From positions 43,873-107,872 of the forward strand of contig CBDFGT010000040.1 in assembly GCA_965247225.1 (NCBI GenBank): a stretch of 64,000 nucleotides of DNA, given 5' to 3'. The stretch is from CBDFGT01 sp965247225 (GTDB lineage: Bacteria; Pseudomonadota; Alphaproteobacteria; Rhizobiales; Rhizobiaceae). Under the pieces are notes generated by a model, which saw only the letters and a list, made by a program, of their open reading frames with translations, did no database searches and had not been told where the DNA came from. The number at the start of each line of letters is the position of its first letter. The first letter of the stretch is position 1. A program made the position numbers and the translations under genes. Positions 1 to 8,088 of the stretch are shown piece after piece.

Positions 1-414
1 ATGATGACAATTGGAGCACTGGCGCGGGCCGCAGATGTGAAAGTGCCGACCATCCGCTATTATGAGGAGATTGGTCTGTTGCCACAGGCCGGGCGTACCC
101 GGAGCAACCAGCGCCGCTATTCGCCGCAGCAACGCCAGCAACTGATCTTCATCCGCCACGCCCGCGATCTCGGACTGCCGATCAAGGCCATCCGCGAGCT
201 TCTCACCCTGTCTGCCCACCCGGAAAAACCCTGCACGGATGCTGACCGCATCGCTGCCGACCATTTGCGCGATGTGCAGCGGCGCATTGCCAGCCTGCAA
301 TCGCTGGAAGCCGAACTCAAACGCATGCTCGACCATCACCATGGCGGAACGGTCGGAGCCTGCGAAGTGCTGCAATCCCTGTCCGACCACAGCCATTGCC
401 TTTCGGAGCATTGA
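1..414 (+). CDS. MerR-family metal-responsive regulator
   Basis: A 137-residue MerR-family transcription factor. Residues 1-40 form the winged helix-turn-helix, with the family signature TIRYYEEIGLL at about 17-27. A long dimerisation helix follows at about 82-112. Possible metal ligands are Cys78, a His112-114 run, Cys121 and Cys133. Their spacing resembles ZntR/CadR-type divalent-metal sensors more than CueR, although the exact ZntR Cys pair is replaced by histidines. The protein would bend a promoter with a long spacer to activate a metal-efflux gene, but no efflux gene is visible here and the partner may lie left of the window. The ATG is the first base of the window, so an earlier start cannot be excluded. 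Family assignment is firm; the metal is inferred. Confidence 0.85.
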   Translation: MMTIGALARAADVKVPTIRYYEEIGLLPQAGRTRSNQRRYSPQQRQQLIFIRHARDLGLPIKAIRELLTLSAHPEKPCTDADRIAADHLRDVQRRIASLQSLEAELKRMLDHHHGGTVGACEVLQSLSDHSHCLSEH

Positions 415-530
415 GTCACTTGACATTTGATCCCGTCTGTTGCTTATAAGCCATCATGATCACACACGCGCACATCACCGTATCGTACTTTTGGTCGTTC
501 TCCTGAGAGCGGCTGTTTGATCATGTTCAA

Positions 531-559
531 AAAGCCGCCGACAGGGCGGCTTTTTTTGT
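531..559 (+). terminator. Rho-independent terminator
   Basis: A perfect stem AAAGCCGCC (531-539) pairs with GGCGGCTTT (545-553) and ends in a run of seven T. It lies about 115 bases after the MerR gene and ahead of the GNAT gene, so it probably ends the MerR transcript. Confidence 0.85.
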
Positions 560-669
560 TTCCGGCAAAAAGCAGGTCTGTCAGGCGGGTAACGTCAGGA
601 AGAATGCAGGAAACACCACAATGCCAACCACATCTGCAGACATTACAATAGCATGGAGGTCCGCCGGCC

Positions 670-1118
670 GTGACCTCCACACGCCGCGCCAGACCCGATG
701 ACCTGCCGGAACTCGGCACCATGATCGCCGCCCTTGCCGCCCATCACGGTGACAGGGCCGAAACCAGCCTCGACCAGCTGGAAGCCGACTGTTTGGCCCC
801 ACACCTTGGATCAGCGCCTTTGTAACGGAATATACCGGTGCGCTGGTGGGCTATGCAATCCTCGTTCCGCTGTACCTGGCGCAGGAAGGCAAGCGCGGCA
901 TGGACCTGCACCAGCTCTATGTCAAACCGGACTTCCGGGGACAGGGCATTGGTCGCCTGCTGGTGGAAAAGGCCAGAATCCATGCCCGCACCTCTGGCTG
1001 CGCCTATATGTCGGTGGGTGCGGCCACCGGCAATATCAGGGCCCACCGTTTCTATGAACAGCTGGATTTCATAGCCCGCCCTGTCACCGGCATGCGCTAC
1101 ACCCAGGCGCTGGCGTGA
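670..1118 (+). pseudogene. GNAT acetyltransferase, frame broken once
   Basis: The GTG at 670 sits 9 bases after a strong GGAGGT (655-660) and opens a frame reading MTSTRRARPDDLPELGTM, a typical GNAT beginning. This frame reaches a stop at about 823. The rest of the protein (FGPTPWISAFV, then the acetyl-CoA loop RGQGIGRLL and a C-terminal NIRAHRFYEQLDF) is in another frame from about 790 to 1118. One missing base near 788-790 would rejoin the two into about 150 residues, the normal size for the family. The downstream part alone would lack the first strands of the fold. It transfers an acetyl group from acetyl-CoA to an unknown amine substrate. The break may be a real mutation or a sequencing error. 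Confidence 0.7.
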
Positions 1119-1138
1119 TCAGGCATTGGCAACAGGAA

Positions 1139-1163
1139 CCCCTGATCCTGTCAGGATCAGGGG
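1139..1163. terminator. Hairpin between convergent genes
   Basis: A perfect 10-bp inverted repeat, CCCCTGATCC (1139-1148) and GGATCAGGGG (1154-1163), with a 5-base loop. It lies between the ends of the GNAT gene and the leftward cytochrome gene. It lacks a T-tract on either side, so it may be a weak bidirectional terminator or an mRNA 3' stabiliser. Confidence 0.5.
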
Positions 1164-1171
1164 AAGACGTC

Positions 1172-2087
1172 TCACTCCACCGCCGGAATGGCTTTCAGAT
1201 AGGCTGCAATGGCTTCGCGGTCAGTGGCTGGAAGTTTGGCCAGTTTTTCTGCACCTCGACCATGAGCCGCCGACACTGTCGAAATCAGGCGTGAAGCCGG
1301 TTTCAGATAGGCAGCAATATCCTTCTCGCTCCACGCGCCGATGCTTTTGGAACCGGGGGTGATATCGGGAATGCGCCCTGGCCCATCCGGGTTCGGTGCG
1401 CCAGCCAGCCATTTGCCGCTCTCGAACCCGCCAAGCATATCGCGCGGCGTATGACATTCCCCACAATGGCCAGGCCCTTCCACCAGATATTGCCCGCGCT
1501 GCACACGCGCATCCGCATTGGCCAGTACCACACGGTCAGCATCGGTAAAATACAGGAATTTCCAGCCGCCCAGCGCCAGGCGAATATTGAAAGGGAAGGA
1601 CAGATCATGTGCGGGCGGCTTGTTCTGGCTTTTGGGCAGGGTCTGCATATAGGCCCAGAGATCGTTTACATCCTTGTCGCTCATCCTTGTATAGGAGCCG
1701 TAGGGAAAGGACGGATAAAGATGTTCGCCCTTCTTGCCGACGCCGCGTTTGAGCGCATTGCCGAAATCCGCCAGGGTCCAGCCACCGATACCAAACTCGG
1801 GGTCCGGCGAGATATTCGGCGCATGGAAGGTTCCAAACTGGGTTTTGAACGCCAGCGCCGCCAGCCAGAACCAGCCTGGCGTCACCCTCGCTCCTGGGCG
1901 CCGCATGGCAGGAAACACAGCCGCCGGCCGAAAACACCAGTGCTCCATTCGCCACATCGCCCGCTCCAGGGCTCGCCCAATGATCAGCAGGCAGCGGCTG
2001 CGGCCGGGTGATCACCAGAAATGCAACGGCTCCCACAACGCCGAGCCCTGCCAGTGACAGGATAATACGCTTCCAGTTCAGCGTCAT
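1172..2087 (-). pseudogene. Diheme cytochrome c, frame broken once
   Basis: The ATG at 2087 lies 7 bases after AGGGAG. The N-terminus has one hydrophobic segment (RIILSLAGLGVVGAVAFLVI), acting as a signal or membrane anchor, and then the first heme site CVSCH. The frame shifts near 1858-1862: LVLAGG continues as LAFKTQFGTFHAPNISPD in another frame. That part carries a PDPEFGIGGWT segment, the second heme site CGECH and a C-terminus typical of cytochrome subunits of membrane alcohol or sugar dehydrogenases. One extra G in a GGCGGCG run would explain it. Repaired, the protein has about 305 residues and two heme c groups in the periplasm. It follows a cytochrome c' gene on the same strand; both probably carry periplasmic electrons. 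No dehydrogenase partner is visible. Confidence 0.7.
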
Positions 2088-2136
2088 GTCCACTCTCCCT
2101 GTCTAAAAATGCCGGTCACGGCGTTCAACAAGCAAC

Positions 2137-2167
2137 AAGACCGCATCGGCATGGCCGATGCGGTCTT
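2137..2167 (-). terminator. Intercistronic 14-bp hairpin
   Basis: AAGACCGCATCGGC (2137-2150) pairs perfectly with GCCGATGCGGTCTT (2154-2167), with a 3-base loop. On the minus strand it is followed by a T-rich stretch. It sits just after the cytochrome c' stop and before the diheme cytochrome start, so it could terminate or attenuate readthrough between the two. Confidence 0.65.
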
Positions 2168-2190
2168 TCAGTCGATACGGGCCGCAGCAA

Positions 2191-2631
2191 TTATTCCTTG
2201 ATACGGTAAACCTCATGACAGCCGCCGCAATTGGCACCAATAGCCCCCAGAACCGGACCAAGCGCCGCCTGGTCGGCAGGAGGGGCGGCAAGCGCCGCAT
2301 CAGCATCGGCAGACATCTTCAGGGACTTTGCCTTGAAGTCTTCAAAGCTTTCCCAGATTTTCGGGCTTGAACCCTTGGAAGCGGTTTCAGAACCGGCGGG
2401 AAATGCATCCGGAAAGGCCTTGCCAACCTTGCTGATGGTCTCCAGCGCGGTCTTCACCTTGGCCGCATCAAACGGCGTTTCGCCCTTGGCCATTTTGGCC
2501 AGTGTGCCTATGGCACCGCCGTTTTCCTTCATCAGGGTTTCGCGTGTTTCTGCCGGATTGTCAGAAGCAGCAACACCGGTAATCCCGACGGCTGCAATGG
2601 CAAGAGCTGCAAACAGAGCTTTGAATTTCAT
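2191..2631 (-). CDS. Cytochrome c' (class II cytochrome c)
   Basis: A 146-residue periplasmic protein. Residues 1-22 are a Sec signal peptide ending around GVAAS. The body is predicted helical, and the single heme-attachment motif CGGCH lies near the C-terminus (residues about 136-140), followed by EVYRIKE. This C-terminal position is the hallmark of class II cytochromes c, which form four-helix bundles with one five- or six-coordinate heme. Such proteins bind NO or transfer electrons in the periplasm; the role here cannot be told from sequence. The gene is 104 bases upstream of the frameshifted diheme cytochrome, with a strong hairpin between, so the pair may be partly co-transcribed. Confidence 0.88.
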   Translation of the reverse strand: MKFKALFAALAIAAVGITGVAASDNPAETRETLMKENGGAIGTLAKMAKGETPFDAAKVKTALETISKVGKAFPDAFPAGSETASKGSSPKIWESFEDFKAKSLKMSADADAALAAPPADQAALGPVLGAIGANCGGCHEVYRIKE

Positions 2632-2944
2632 GAACTATCTCCCTTTTTGGGACGCAGGACGCGAATCCCTGTCCGCACGATCCGAAATGACAGCTCATTG
2701 ATTGCACGCTTTGCAGAAAAGCCTAGTCACAATCCTGTGATGACCCGCCAGCCATGGACCGCACAAGCGACGGGACCCATGCCGCGATACGGGCCGTGCC
2801 GGGCCTCAACCCCTTGCATTTGCGCACCGGAACACAGGATCATCCTCTCGCGAGCACCTCGTTCAGCAAACAGAGACGGACTGTTCAACAAAAAAGCCCC
2901 GCAACAGCGTTGCAGGGCTCGTATGTCTCGGCAGTGCGCTGCAA
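2632..2944. other. Intergenic region, no gene seen
   Basis: About 313 bases between the cytochrome c' start and the superoxide dismutase stop. It must hold the cytochrome promoter and contains the sodB terminator at 2889-2919. Short open frames on the plus strand show no recognisable protein. Confidence 0.5.
2889..2919 (-). terminator. Terminator of the superoxide dismutase gene
   Basis: On the minus strand AGCCCTGCAAC pairs with GTTGCGGGGCT (arms 2909-2919 and 2895-2905, one G-T wobble), followed by a run of six T. It lies 26 bases after the inferred sodB stop at 2945, which supports that stop. Confidence 0.8.
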
Positions 2945-3556
2945 TTATCTGGTGGCAGCCTCGTACATTTCTCAGTTATCAGAACATAATCCCAGTTGAT
3001 CATGCTGTCGACAAAGGCTTCGAGATATTTCGGGCGGGCATTGCGATAGTCGATATAGTAGGAATGTTCCCAGACATCGACACCGAGAATGGGCGAAGCG
3101 CCATAGACCAGCGGGCTTTCGCCATTGGCGGTCTTGGAAATCGCCAGCTTGCCGTCCTTTACAGAAAGCCACGCCCAGCCGGAACCGAACTGTGTTGTAC
3201 CGGCAGCAATGAAATCAGCGCGGAACTTGTCATAGCCGCCCAGATCGCTGTCAACAGCAGCCTGCAGTTTGCCAGGCAGGGACTTGCCGCCGCCATTCTT
3301 CTTCATCCAGTGCCAGAAATGGATGTGGTTGGTAATGCTGTCCTGCATTGTTGAACAAGGGTGCATTGGTGCCGAAAGACGCCTTGACGATCTCTTCCAG
3401 AGATTTTCCCGCCATACCGGCCTCTTCCGCCAGCTTGTTTCCGTTGGTCACATAGGCCTGATGATGCTTGTCATGGTGAAATTCAAGCGTCTCGCGCGAC
3501 ATGTAAGGGGCCAGCGCATCATAGTCATAAGGCAGGGCGGGAAGTTCAAAAGCCAT
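2945..3556 (-). pseudogene. sodB: Iron superoxide dismutase, two frame breaks
   Basis: Converts superoxide to oxygen and hydrogen peroxide in the cytoplasm. The ATG at 3556 follows GAGGAG and gives MAFELPALPYDYDALAPYM. The frame reaches FNNAGQHY and then needs one base removed near 3334 to continue as NHIHFWHWMKKNGGG. It runs on to DVWEHSYYIDYRNARPKY and NWDYV. A second slip near 2970 is needed to reach the expected ending YEAATR with TAA at 2945, just before a strong terminator. Metal ligands are all present: the first His in HHDKHHQAY, the His in HFWHWM, and Asp and His in DVWEH. The Gln in NNAGQ is the position that marks Fe-type enzymes. Two slips in a single conserved housekeeping gene suggest sequence error as much as true decay. 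Confidence 0.8.
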
Positions 3557-3857
3557 GGGAAATCTCCTCTGGAGTGTATGGAAACCGATCACCGGAACAT
3601 AGGGATGACCGCTTAAGGAGGCAACCGGCTTGCGCGATAAAAGTTCCACCCGCAACGATTATTATCGCACGAAAGTCTGCCATCATGCCTCCCCTGTATA
3701 GCATCGCTCGACCGGCGGGAACCCTGGCTGTTAACGTCATCTCCACCAACGCCTTGACCACGCCGCATTCCCGTATCATTGTGCACTGCACAATACCGCA
3801 GGGCGCAGATATGAAGGCAACATGTCTGCGTTTTGCATTCCATGCAGGACGGGGAAA
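3557..3857. promoter_or_regulatory. Divergent intergenic region, sodB and HAD gene
   Basis: About 300 bases between two divergently transcribed genes. It should contain both promoters. No convincing operator or RNA was seen by eye. Confidence 0.4.
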
Positions 3858-4511
3858 ATGGCATATTCTGCCTATGTATTTGATGCCTATGGCACATTGT
3901 TTGACGTGCATGCGGCGGTGCGTCGCCATGCCGGCGAGGCCGGCAGGGATTATCAGGCCTTTTCGGATCTCTGGCGTGCCAAACAGCTGGAATATTCCTG
4001 GACCCGCGCCCTGATGGGGGCCTATCAGGATTTCTGGACGCTGACACAGCAGGCACTGGATTTTGCCTTTCAGGAAATCCGCTCGGTCGATCCGAAATTG
4101 CGCACCCGGTTTCTGGATGCCTACTGGAAACTGGACTGTTATCCCGAAGTCCCCGCCGTGCTCAGAAGACTGAAGGCGCAGGGTGCACGTATTGCCATCC
4201 TGTCCAATGGTTCGCCGGACATGCTGGCCTCTGCCGTGGAAAATTCAGCCCTCGACACGATGATTGATGACATTTTTTCCGTCGATGCAGTCAAGACCTT
4301 CAAGACCGATCCGGATGTCTATGATCTGGTGACAACATCTTACCGGCTCTACCCGGACGCGGTGTCCTTTCAGTCCTCCAACCGCTGGGATGTGGCAGGA
4401 GCAACGAAATTCGGCTTCCGCACAGTCTGGATCAACCGCAGGAACGCACCGGATGAATACAAGGATCTCGGCCCAGCCCTGATCCTGTCGTCCCTGAGCG
4501 GCCTGGAATGA
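3858..4511 (+). CDS. Haloacid dehalogenase, type II
   Basis: A 217-residue HAD-superfamily hydrolase of the L-2-haloacid dehalogenase group. Motif I is VFDAYGTLFD, with the first Asp (residue 9) as nucleophile. Motif II is ILSNGSPDML, motif III includes the Lys in KTFKTDPDVYDLV, and the motif IV region is SSNRWDVAGATKFGF, all characteristic of the DehII group. Members hydrolyse 2-haloalkanoic acids to 2-hydroxy acids with inversion, but many genomic members have untested substrates. The start at 3858 was chosen because the protein then begins MAYSAYVFDAYGTLFD, as family members do, and GGGG lies 4-7 bases upstream. Its 3' end overlaps the tail of the opposite VapC-like gene by 80 bases. Confidence 0.88.
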   Translation: MAYSAYVFDAYGTLFDVHAAVRRHAGEAGRDYQAFSDLWRAKQLEYSWTRALMGAYQDFWTLTQQALDFAFQEIRSVDPKLRTRFLDAYWKLDCYPEVPAVLRRLKAQGARIAILSNGSPDMLASAVENSALDTMIDDIFSVDAVKTFKTDPDVYDLVTTSYRLYPDAVSFQSSNRWDVAGATKFGFRTVWINRRNAPDEYKDLGPALILSSLSGLE

Positions 4512-4959
4512 TAATCATGGCGGAGGTTTGAAGGATCACTCCGTCCCCTTTCCGCAGCGGTCCAACCAATTGAACCCCGTTTTTCAAAACGGCATCGGCA
4601 AGTTTATGGTCAAGCGTGGCCAATGGTAGTTTTCGGTCCAGAGATATAGCCAGATAGGCTGCATCATAGGCACTAAGGCCATTGGCAATCGCAAGGGCGA
4701 TAACATTCTCATCAGTGCCGATATCCGAACTCACCAAAGGCAATCTGCGCAAACGCCGGATGGCCAACACGGCTTCGCCCGGTTCCATTCGCTTGCGCCG
4801 CTCTGCCGTAACAAGAATGTTACAGGTCTCGTGCCAGAAAAGGTGTGGAACCACACAAGGTTGCCGGATACGGGCGATAACGGTTTCAACATCCTCGCTA
4901 TGCTCATCTGGCAGAAGCCAGGCCGCAGCAAAGGATGCGTCCATGACAATGGCTGTCAA
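4432..4959 (-). CDS. PIN-domain toxin, VapC type
   Basis: A PIN-domain ribonuclease of about 175 residues. Acidic active-site positions are visible: Asp in IVMDASFAAAW, Glu in FWHETCNIL, Asp in SAYDAAYLAIS and Asp in LATLDHKLADA. VapC-type toxins cleave specific RNAs. The start is a TTG at 4957-4959 overlapping the antitoxin stop as TTGA. The alternative ATG at 4944 would remove the first strand residues TAIV. The family fold ends near GPLRKGD (about residue 137), so the last 38 residues are an unusual tail that runs antisense into the dehalogenase gene, perhaps because an original stop was lost. It is paired with the Phd-like antitoxin directly upstream. Confidence 0.85.
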   Translation of the reverse strand: MTAIVMDASFAAAWLLPDEHSEDVETVIARIRQPCVVPHLFWHETCNILVTAERRKRMEPGEAVLAIRRLRRLPLVSSDIGTDENVIALAIANGLSAYDAAYLAISLDRKLPLATLDHKLADAVLKNGVQLVGPLRKGDGVILQTSAMIIIPGRSGTTGSGLGRDPCIHPVRSCG

Positions 4960-5198
4960 GACCGCTGGCCCTCACGCTTCCATTCGAGAATTTCGTCGAT
5001 CGAAACAGGTTTGGCACGCAAACGTGCAGCGCGATTCTCGGCAATCAATGATCCGAGATCTTGTTCTTTGGCAATGCGGCTCAATGTGGCAATCGGCTCA
5101 TTTCCGCGCGCAATGATAATATCTTCGCCCGCTTCCACCCTTGCCAACGGTTCCGATAAATGTGTCTTGGCTTCACCGACTTTGACTGTCACGGCCAT
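4956..5198 (-). CDS. Phd/YefM-family antitoxin
   Basis: An 80-residue antitoxin. The N-terminal DNA-binding fold reads MAVTVKVGEAKTHLSEPLAR, followed by VEAGEDIIIARGNEPIATL, the typical Phd/YefM pattern. The C-terminal part (SIDEILEWKREGQ) should wrap the toxin. The ATG at 5198 was preferred to an in-frame start 13 codons earlier because it begins the conserved fold and has AGAGG 6 bases upstream. It is translationally coupled to the PIN toxin by a 4-base overlap. Such pairs usually repress their own promoter. Confidence 0.87.
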   Translation of the reverse strand: MAVTVKVGEAKTHLSEPLARVEAGEDIIIARGNEPIATLSRIAKEQDLGSLIAENRAARLRAKPVSIDEILEWKREGQRS

Positions 5199-5338
5199 CA
5201 AGAACCTCTGCGTCGCCCGAAAGTCTGCTCGTAGCATTCATTTTATGATCGACCCGGCACTTGGTCAAGGCATTGGTCAAGTAAGGGCTCACAAGTTACG
5301 CGCTACGCTATGAAAGACATGCGAGAGCAAAATCCATT

Positions 5339-5370
5339 GGCCCCGCGACCGCACGCACGGACGCGGGGCC
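5339..5370 (-). terminator. Terminator after the DUF2267-like gene
   Basis: GGCCCCGCG (5339-5347) pairs with CGCGGGGCC (5362-5370). On the minus strand the stem is followed by a moderately T-rich stretch. It lies 19 bases after the stop of the gene at 5389. Confidence 0.6.
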
Positions 5371-5388
5371 ATGAAAGGCCGTGATCGT

Positions 5389-5784
5389 TCAGACGAACTG
5401 CGAAAGGCCCGGAACGGAGGCCACGACCTCGTCCACAACCTCGGAACCGGCATGTTCGCGGGCCACAGCAATCGTCTGCCTGGCAAGGCCGGTGATTTCG
5501 CCCATGCCCAGACCCTGTGCCATCAATTGCTGGCCAAGCCCCATGACACCGCCGCCCATGCCGACAGCACCCATCAGGCTGCCGAGAAGCCCGCCGCCCG
5601 AAGCACCTTCGCCATTGTACTGGGCAACCAGGTCCGCACCGCCCGGAATGGCCTCAATCATTTTGGCAACGGGACCATCGGCAGCTTCGCGCTGCAGGAA
5701 GCCCAGCATCATGCCAATGCATTTTTCGGCAACAGCCGGTTCAATGCCGACAGCATCAGCAATTTTTGTGACCATTTCGTTCAT
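5389..5784 (-). CDS. Conserved hypothetical, DUF2267-like
   Basis: A 131-residue small acidic protein without signal peptide or membrane segment. The N-terminal half (MNEMVTKIADAVGIEPAVAE, then a helix pair ending near PGGADLVAQY) looks like the DUF2267 helical fold. A flexible glycine- and methionine-rich linker (GGGLLGSLMGAVGMGGGVMG) comes next. The C-terminal helix ends VVDEVVASVPGLSQFV. Similar proteins are common and unstudied in Hyphomicrobiales. Nothing in the neighbourhood suggests a role. It is transcribed alone, with its own terminator. Confidence 0.65.
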   Translation of the reverse strand: MNEMVTKIADAVGIEPAVAEKCIGMMLGFLQREAADGPVAKMIEAIPGGADLVAQYNGEGASGGGLLGSLMGAVGMGGGVMGLGQQLMAQGLGMGEITGLARQTIAVAREHAGSEVVDEVVASVPGLSQFV

Positions 5785-5996
5785 AGCGTCGTCTCCTCAT
5801 GTTTGACGTTCACGTTCACGTAATTCATTTCCGGCACCGGTTCAAGATTTCACGGCGAGAAATCGCTGTGTCTGATGCGCTTTGCACCACCCTGCCATGT
5901 TGCCCTCAACATTTCCGAACCTTATAACATGCCTGCAACGATTCAATGAAAAGCTGGAGCACAGCTTCTTCTCCCGCCACACCCCGGAGCCGAAAC

Positions 5997-7562
5997 ATGA
6001 CGATGCTGCAGGACGGAAAACTCTATATCGGCACCAGCCGCAAGCTCGATGACAGCATCAACAAGGGCGAATATCTGGAACTGAAATTCGGCAACCGCCA
6101 CGGCCTGATTACCGGGGCGACCGGCACCGGCAAGACCGTGACCCTGCAAATTCTGGCCGAAGGTTTCTCCAATGCCGGCGTTCCGGTTTTTTGTGCGGAT
6201 ATCAAGGGCGATCTCTCCGGCATCGGCGGCAAGGGCGAAGACAGGGATTTTCTCGAAAAACGGGCAAGGGACATCGGCCTTGACCCCTATGAATTCCAGG
6301 AATTTCCGGTGATTTTCTGGGATATCTATGGCGAAAAAGGCCACAGGGTGCGCACCACGATGACGGAAATGGGGCACCTGCTGCTGTCCCGCCTGATGAA
6401 CGCATCGGATGCGCAGGAAGGCGTTTTGAACATCGCCTTCAAGATTGCCGATGAGGGCGGCCTTCCCCTTCTGGATATGAAGGACATGCAGGCCCTGCTC
6501 ACTTATATGGGCGAGAATGCCACGGAAATTGCCAACAGATACGGTTTCTTCTCCAGGGCCTCCGTCGGCACCATCCAGCGCGAACTTCTGATTCTGGAGC
6601 AGCAGGGAGCCGAACAGTTTTTCGGTGAACCTGCCCTCAGGATCAGCGACATCATGCGCACCACCAATGACGGGCGCGGTGCCATTTCCGTCCTGGCAGC
6701 CGACAGGCTGATGATGAACCCGCGGCTCTACGGCACGTTCCTGCTGTGGCTTCTGTCCGAACTGTTCGAGCAATTGCCGGAAGTCGGCGACCCGGACAAG
6801 CCGAAGCTGGTCTTCTTTTTCGATGAGGCCCATCTGCTGTTCAAGGATGCGCCGCGCGTGTTGCTGGAGCGCGTCGAACAGGTTGTGCGCCTCATCCGCT
6901 CCAAGGGCGTTGGCGTCTATTTCATCACGCAAAACCCGATGGATGTGCCGGAAACAGTCCTCGCCCAGTTGGGCAACCGGGTTCAGCATGCCCTGCGCGC
7001 CTATACGCCCAAAGAACAGAAGGCGGTCAAGACTGCTGCCGACACATTCCGCCCCAATCCGGATTTCACCTGTGCCGACGTCATTACCACGCTTGGAACC
7101 GGCGAGGCCCTGGTCTCCACACTGGAAGGCAAGGGTGCGCCCTCCATGGTGGAGCGCACCCTCATCCGCCCGCCAGCCTCGCAACTGGGGCCGATTTCGG
7201 ACGATCTGCGCCGCAAGCTGATCGAGATCAGCCCGGTTGCCGGCCTTTACGACGAGGATTTTGACCGGAAATCCGCCTATGAAATTCTGGGCGAACGGGC
7301 AGGAAAGGTAGAGGAAGCCCAGCGCCAGGCCGATGCCGCCGCAAAGGCGCAAACAGAACAGCCGGATGCACCATCCGGACGCTGGACCCTTCCGGGCTTT
7401 GGCAATGAACCGGCAACTGGCTCCACGACAGCAGCCAGGCCGAGATCCGGCTACCAGCGCGAGACGATTGGCGAGGCGGTGATGAAGACCGTTGCCCGCA
7501 CGGTCGCCTCCTCGGTCGGTCGGGCGCTGGTGCGTGGCATTCTGGGAAGTCTGAAACGCTGA
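5997..7562 (+). CDS. HerA/VirB4-like DUF853 ATPase
   Basis: A 521-residue P-loop ATPase of the FtsK/HerA superfamily (DUF853). Walker A is GATGTGKT at residues 40-47 and Walker B is LVFFFDEAHLLF at about 270-280. A sensor-like ITQNPMDVP and an arginine-rich segment follow. The C-terminal about 80 residues are low-complexity (Ala, Gln, Pro) and end in a conserved basic helix with SSVGRALVRGILGSLKR. Members are hexameric pumps thought to act on DNA or protein, but the function of this subgroup is unknown. The ATG at 5997 follows GGAG by 7 bases; an in-frame start at 5946 has no ribosome site. It is monocistronic. Confidence 0.88.
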   Translation: MTMLQDGKLYIGTSRKLDDSINKGEYLELKFGNRHGLITGATGTGKTVTLQILAEGFSNAGVPVFCADIKGDLSGIGGKGEDRDFLEKRARDIGLDPYEFQEFPVIFWDIYGEKGHRVRTTMTEMGHLLLSRLMNASDAQEGVLNIAFKIADEGGLPLLDMKDMQALLTYMGENATEIANRYGFFSRASVGTIQRELLILEQQGAEQFFGEPALRISDIMRTTNDGRGAISVLAADRLMMNPRLYGTFLLWLLSELFEQLPEVGDPDKPKLVFFFDEAHLLFKDAPRVLLERVEQVVRLIRSKGVGVYFITQNPMDVPETVLAQLGNRVQHALRAYTPKEQKAVKTAADTFRPNPDFTCADVITTLGTGEALVSTLEGKGAPSMVERTLIRPPASQLGPISDDLRRKLIEISPVAGLYDEDFDRKSAYEILGERAGKVEEAQRQADAAAKAQTEQPDAPSGRWTLPGFGNEPATGSTTAARPRSGYQRETIGEAVMKTVARTVASSVGRALVRGILGSLKR

Positions 7563-7581
7563 ACCATTCATTCAACGTTGA

Positions 7582-7608
7582 AAAGCCCGCAATGTGCGGG
7601 CTTTTTTT
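7582..7608 (+). terminator. Terminator between convergent genes
   Basis: AAAGCCCGCA (7582-7591) pairs with TGCGGGCTTT (7595-7604), followed by T to 7608. On the minus strand the hairpin also ends in a short T run, so it may serve both the DUF853 gene and ohrA. Confidence 0.9.
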
Positions 7609-7631
7609 GTGGAAAGCATGTCTGGCAAAGG

Positions 7632-8054
7632 TCAGACCAGCGAAACGGCAACCTCGGTCGAAGTCCGCATGGCGTGGCTGTAAGGGCAAACAATATGGGC
7701 GGCGGCAATCAGCTTTTCAGCCTCGGCGCGGTCCATGCCCGGAATGTCAATGGCAAGCGACACTTCAATGCCGAACCCCTTGCCGTCATCGCGCGGGCCA
7801 ATGCCGACCGTTGCCGTGGATGTCGTGTCTTCCGGCAGCTTGACCTTCTGCTGGCCTGCGACAAATTTCAAGGCACCGAGAAAGCATGCGGAATAACCGG
7901 CAGCAAACAACTGCTCGGGGTTGGTGCCAGGTGCGCCGTCACCACCGAGAGCCTTGGGGGATGTGAGCGTAACCGACAGATTGCCGTCGTCCGACCTGGA
8001 AGTGCCGACGCGACCGCCATGGGATGTTGCTTTGGTTGTATAGAGGATTGGCAT
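7632..8054 (-). CDS. ohrA: Organic hydroperoxide reductase
   Basis: A 140-residue thiol peroxidase of the OsmC/Ohr family that reduces organic hydroperoxides to alcohols, with electrons from lipoylated proteins in known members. The two catalytic cysteines are Cys57 (in AAGYSACFLG) and Cys123 (in HIVCPYSHA). Glu47 in NPEQLF is a conserved partner residue. The start at 8054 gives MPILYTTKATSHGGRVG, the usual Ohr beginning; upstream in-frame sequence belongs to the promoter. It is divergent from ohrR with a palindromic operator between, so it is expected to be induced by organic peroxides when OhrR is oxidised. Confidence 0.95.
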   Translation of the reverse strand: MPILYTTKATSHGGRVGTSRSDDGNLSVTLTSPKALGGDGAPGTNPEQLFAAGYSACFLGALKFVAGQQKVKLPEDTTSTATVGIGPRDDGKGFGIEVSLAIDIPGMDRAEAEKLIAAAHIVCPYSHAMRTSTEVAVSLV

Positions 8055-8088
8055 GTTTGTCTCCTGTGTTGATGCCCTCTTTATAGCG

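Noticed and set aside
2734..2755. TCACA-ATCC-TGTGA dyad upstream of the cytochrome c' gene as a CRP/FNR site
   Set aside because: The half-sites are in the opposite order to the CRP consensus and the spacer is wrong.
5943..7571. Long open frame on the minus strand opposite the DUF853 ATPase
   Set aside because: It mirrors a gene with clear Walker motifs; its translation is Arg/Gly/Gln-rich with no domain, so it is a codon-bias shadow.
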